Below are positions 61,485 through 64,000 of a DNA stretch of 64,000 nt, in pieces. Source of the DNA: Arthrobacter sp. DWC3 (GTDB taxonomy: Bacteria; Actinomycetota; Actinomycetes; Actinomycetales; Micrococcaceae). The notes below the pieces were generated by a model that was given only the letters and a program-made list of their open reading frames with translations, did not search any database and was not told the DNA's origin. The stretch covers positions 62,001 to 126,000 of the forward strand of contig NZ_PJIP01000012.1 of the NCBI RefSeq assembly GCF_002929375.1. Direction: 5' to 3'. The translations under genes and the position numbers were made by a program. Position 1 is the stretch's first letter. Every line of letters begins with the position of its first letter.

Positions 61485-61853
61485 TTACTGTGCCGGGGCG
61501 TTCCGGTCTGCAGTGCTGCTGTCCCGGAGCCAGGCGAGGGCTTCGGTCTCCGACGTGAAGTAGCGGGTGGTGGTGGGGGAGCGGTGGGAGAAACCCGACA
61601 TCACCTCGTCGACGGCGTCGGCACCCACGAGCGCCACCCGCGTGAAGCCCTGGTAGGCGGCCATGCCGACGCGTGCCTCAGGGGTGATGCCGGTGATGCC
61701 GTGCATGTGGACGAGGAGTGGCAGATTGGTGGGTCCATGGAACTCGGCGAGCGCACGGGCGGCGGCGACGGCAGTCGCATGGGTGATCTCGACACCCCTG
61801 TTCCACCGCAGTCTGAGGATCCCCTTGTCGAGGTGCGCACTGAACGAGTCCAT
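61485..61853 (-). CDS. STAS-like protein (SpoIIAA-like fold), function unknown
   Basis: A 122-residue protein from the ATG at 61853, which has AAGGA nearby. The pattern is ILRLRWNRGVEITHATAVAAARALAEFHGPTNLPLLVHMHGITGITPEARVGMAAYQGFTRVALVG, then TSETEALAWLRD, which matches STAS-like SpoIIAA domains of small actinobacterial proteins. A longer reading from 61931 (GTG) would add 26 residues. The partner and role are unknown. Confidence 0.65.
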   Translation of the reverse strand: MDSFSAHLDKGILRLRWNRGVEITHATAVAAARALAEFHGPTNLPLLVHMHGITGITPEARVGMAAYQGFTRVALVGADAVDEVMSGFSHRSPTTTRYFTSETEALAWLRDSSTADRNAPAQ

Positions 61854-61981
61854 CCGGTCCTTCACGGGAGAAGCTTGGGCAATGGGTTGCAGCGTAGCAA
61901 GGACCTCCCTCGAGATCGGTTTGTTGCGCACCGGTGCCCATCAGGGGCAGCGGTGGACGTGCAGGATGTAGCGTCTGGTGC

Positions 61982-62740
61982 ATGACACTGAGCATTCTGG
62001 TGACAGGAGCGAGCCGTGGGATCGGTGCGGCCGTCGCCGAGGAACTGGCGGGACGGGGTCACCGGATTGCCGTGCATGCCGGACGTGACGAATCGGCTGC
62101 GCGGCTGGTGCGGGACGGTCTTCCCGGTGCAGGCCATGTGGTCGTCGTCGGTGACGTAGGGGATCCCGACGTGTGTCGACGCATCGTCGACGGCGTAGTG
62201 AATGACCTCGGCGGTATCGACGTGCTGGTCAACAACGCCGGCATCTTCGAGGCGCATCCTGTCGAGTCCACGTCGTACGAGGACTGGCAGCAGGCGTGGC
62301 AGCGGACACTCGACGTGAATCTGATGGGTCCTGCGAACCTGGCCTGGCTGGTGTCCCGTCATCTCCTCGATCGGCCGGCAGGTCCGGACGGTGGGCGGTT
62401 GATCTCGGTGGGCTCGCGGGGAGCCTACCGGGGGGAGCCCGTCACTCCGGCCTACGGTGCCAGCAAGGCAGCGCTACATGCCATGACGCAGTCCCTTGCT
62501 GTCAGGCTCGCGCCCCATGGCATCTTTGCGGCTGCGGTGGCTCCCGGTTTCGTCGAGACGGACATGGGCAGAACCGTCCTCGACGGTCCGGGTGGCGATG
62601 CAGTCCGAGCGCAAAGTCCTTTCAACCGGGTGGCGACTCCGGAGGAGATCGCTCAGGCTGTCGCCTGGCTCGCCACCGAGGCCCCGGTATGGGTGAGCGG
62701 CACAGTGGTGGACGCGAACGGGGCGTCCTACCTGCGGTAG
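61982..62740 (+). CDS. SDR-family oxidoreductase
   Basis: A 252-residue classical SDR. TGASRGIG at residues 8-15, VNNAGIF in the middle, VGSRGAYRGEPVTPAYGASK for Ser, Tyr and Lys, and the C-terminal VSGTVVDANGASYLR are all present. It resembles 3-oxoacyl-ACP reductase-like SDRs. The ATG at 61982 is used; the frame stays open upstream to 61934, but that part is not family-like. No ribosome site is clear, and its promoter probably lies in the divergent gap with the STAS-like gene. Confidence 0.9.
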   Translation: MTLSILVTGASRGIGAAVAEELAGRGHRIAVHAGRDESAARLVRDGLPGAGHVVVVGDVGDPDVCRRIVDGVVNDLGGIDVLVNNAGIFEAHPVESTSYEDWQQAWQRTLDVNLMGPANLAWLVSRHLLDRPAGPDGGRLISVGSRGAYRGEPVTPAYGASKAALHAMTQSLAVRLAPHGIFAAAVAPGFVETDMGRTVLDGPGGDAVRAQSPFNRVATPEEIAQAVAWLATEAPVWVSGTVVDANGASYLR

Positions 62741-62920
62741 TCGAGAGGCTCCTGCCATCGGCCGCCATGTTTCGCATTCCTGTCCAGGATCGGGAATAGG
62801 CCTGCGCCGGCGGCTGAACATCGCTGAAGCGGTGGCCATCGCCTCTTCGGGAGGGCTAGCGTCGAAGCGAAGGCATCCGACGAGGACCGGACGACTCGAC
62901 CACGATCAGAAGGAGTTCCC

Positions 62921-63574
62921 ATGTCACGCGTAGCCATCATCGGTGGGCACGGAAAAGTAGCACTGCATCTCGCGAAGATCCTGAGCAGCCAGGGCCATCA
63001 GGTCAGCTCGATCTTCCGTAACCAGGATCATTCGGCAGATGTGGAGCAGGCAGGTGCCACCCCTGTGGTGGCAGACGTGTCGGAGTTGTCGGTGGAGCAG
63101 ATGGCCGACGTCTTCCGTGGACATGACGCCGTCGTCTGGTCTGCCGGAGCGGGTGGCAGCAGCGTCGAGGCCACCTATGCGGTGGACAGGGATGCGGCAA
63201 TCCGTTCGATCGATGCTGCAGAAGCGGCCTCGGTGGGTCGTTACGTCATGGTGTCCTACATCGGTTCCCGCAAGGATCACGGGGTTCCCGAGGACAACGG
63301 CTTCTTCCACTACGCAGAGGCCAAGGCTGCGGCCGACGAGCACCTGCGCAATTCGAAGCTGGCCTGGACGATCCTCGGTCCCGGTTCGCTGACCACCGAG
63401 TCCGGTACCGGCAGGATCGAGGTCTCCGATGAGCCGCAGCAGGACTCGGTGACGCGTGAAGACGTGGCTCATGTGGCGGCTGTCGTTCTCGCCGAACTCG
63501 GTACTGTCGACAGGACCATCCGGTTCAACAATGGCGAGACGCCGATCGCGGATGCCATCCAGGCCTCCCTCTAG
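62921..63574 (+). CDS. NAD(P)H-binding epimerase/NmrA-like protein
   Basis: A 217-residue atypical SDR of the NAD(P)H-binding (YwnB/YhfK-like) group. The N-terminal Rossmann motif is IIGGHGKVALHLAKIL, with GGHGKV in place of the usual GxxGxxG. VVWSAGAGG and SRKDHGVPEDNGFFHYAEAKAAADEHL follow, with a Tyr and Lys in AEAK context. Such proteins often act as flavin reductases or NADPH-dependent epimerases. The ATG at 62921 follows AGAAGGAG. It is followed by a hairpin and then the repeat array. Confidence 0.88.
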   Translation: MSRVAIIGGHGKVALHLAKILSSQGHQVSSIFRNQDHSADVEQAGATPVVADVSELSVEQMADVFRGHDAVVWSAGAGGSSVEATYAVDRDAAIRSIDAAEAASVGRYVMVSYIGSRKDHGVPEDNGFFHYAEAKAAADEHLRNSKLAWTILGPGSLTTESGTGRIEVSDEPQQDSVTREDVAHVAAVVLAELGTVDRTIRFNNGETPIADAIQASL

Positions 63575-63592
63575 GATCTTTTCTGTGTCACC

Positions 63593-63620
63593 GGGCGGCG
63601 TTCCTTCGGGGGCGCCGCCC
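63593..63620 (+). terminator. terminator hairpin after the last gene
   Basis: Arms GGGCGGCG (63593-63600) and CGCCGCCC (63613-63620) enclose a 12-base loop, followed by TTGTTGTG. A moderate intrinsic terminator. Confidence 0.6.
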
Positions 63621-63717
63621 TTGTTGTGCCCCGTTGCTGGGTGCTGTGTCGGTCCATCGGTCTTGTGCCGGTCGCGCACGGGTTGTGTGCCGGATGAGCG
63701 CCGGATGATCATCGGTC

Positions 63718-63849
63718 GTGCGCCGCTCGTGCGCCGCTCGTGCGCCGCTCGTGCGCCGCTCGTGCGCCGCTCGTGCGCCGGTCGTGCGCCGGTCGTGCGC
63801 CGGTCGTGCGCCGGTCGTGCGCCGGTCGTGCGCCGGTCGTGCGCCGGTC
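63718..63849. repeat. 12-unit, 11-bp tandem array
   Basis: Twelve perfect 11-base units run without interruption: five GTGCGCCGCTC, then seven GTGCGCCGGTC. The switch is one base (C to G at position 9). Degenerate units extend on both sides (about 63660-63717 and 63850-63860). An 11-base period puts the array in all reading frames, giving an 11-residue peptide repeat in each; the open frames are shadows. It is the main content of the 426-base gene-free stretch at the right edge (63575-64000). Confidence 0.97.
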
Positions 63850-64000
63850 GTGCACGGGACGAGCAGCAGCACCATTCCCGATACCCGGTTGTCGTCCGCT
63901 CCTCAGACAGCGGGATGGAGCGCTCATGTGCTGAATTCATCACGCCCGGGTGGAGCGGGTGGGACGGGTATTTGTGTGGGTTCCTGGTTGGTGGTTTTGC
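63850..64000. other. gene-free right edge
   Basis: After the array I see no credible start, stop or family-like reading frame in 150 bases. Whether a gene starts just beyond the window is not visible. Confidence 0.5.

Noticed and set aside
63718-63849. CRISPR array
   Set aside because: The units are contiguous 11-mers without spacers and there are no cas genes in the window. It is a minisatellite.
63588-63943. peptide-repeat ORFs with RPAHDRRTTGA-like units
   Set aside because: They arise in every frame because 11 is not a multiple of 3. No ribosome site or conserved flank supports them.

Overview
The window is high-GC, densely packed bacterial DNA. Codon use, ATGA/TGATG gene overlaps, an Arthrobacter-type CspA, LacI-controlled sugar ABC operons without their own ATPase, and families such as DUF3817, DUF3253 and DUF6457 all point to an actinobacterium of the Micrococcaceae/Arthrobacter type. 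This is inference; no rRNA or tRNA gene is present to confirm it. I see no insertion sequence, integrase, prophage, CRISPR array or plasmid gene. The region reads as ordinary chromosome rich in catabolic and regulatory cassettes.

Layout. (a) 1-8.0 kb: a minus-strand run of permease, glutamine-synthetase-like ligase, gamma-glutamyl hydrolase, aldehyde dehydrogenase and SDR, followed by a small ORF and a BenE-like transporter cut by the window edge. A FadR-type regulator and a 17-bp-arm palindrome lie upstream. The enzyme set fits a gamma-glutamylated amino-alcohol (ethanolamine) pathway. (b) 8.1-11.0 kb: a flavin monooxygenase-like protein, CspA and three small proteins. (c) 11.1-17.5 kb: a sugar importer (binding protein plus two permeases), a LacI regulator and a GH2 glycosidase, tied together by shared AACGTT operators. 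(d) 17.6-28.3 kb: a 2OG-Fe oxygenase, a TetR/degenerate ATPase/YhgE-Pip cassette, a monooxygenase, GNAT, secreted 5'-nucleotidase, lipase-like hydrolase, Hpt-like, cupin and reductase genes.

(e) 28.4-32.9 kb: hydrolase, SDR and Baeyer-Villiger-type monooxygenase genes joined by ATGA overlaps, divergent from an AraC regulator. The plan resembles the mycobacterial virS-mymA locus. (f) 32.9-35.0 kb: an ECF41-type sigma factor translationally coupled to an NADH-dehydrogenase-like flavoprotein, with a sequence upstream that nearly matches the ECF41 promoter. (g) 35.1-45.4 kb: a LacI regulator, a large secreted beta-helix protein, DUF6457, MFS, an FdhF/YdeP-type molybdoenzyme and a MarR-EmrB efflux pair. 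(h) 45.5-53.1 kb: a second LacI-controlled sugar importer with a GH31 alpha-xylosidase-like enzyme and a class I glutamine amidotransferase. (i) 53.2-64 kb: a minisatellite, a small membrane protein, an SQR-type flavoprotein, a secreted GDPD, ArsR/AHSA1, an amidase, several SDRs, a TetR/chloroperoxidase pair and a 12-unit 11-bp repeat array near the right edge.

Both sugar importers lack an ATPase gene, so they probably share an MsiK-type ATPase encoded elsewhere. Many gene ends carry clear stem-loop terminators, and most regulators sit beside a recognisable palindromic operator.
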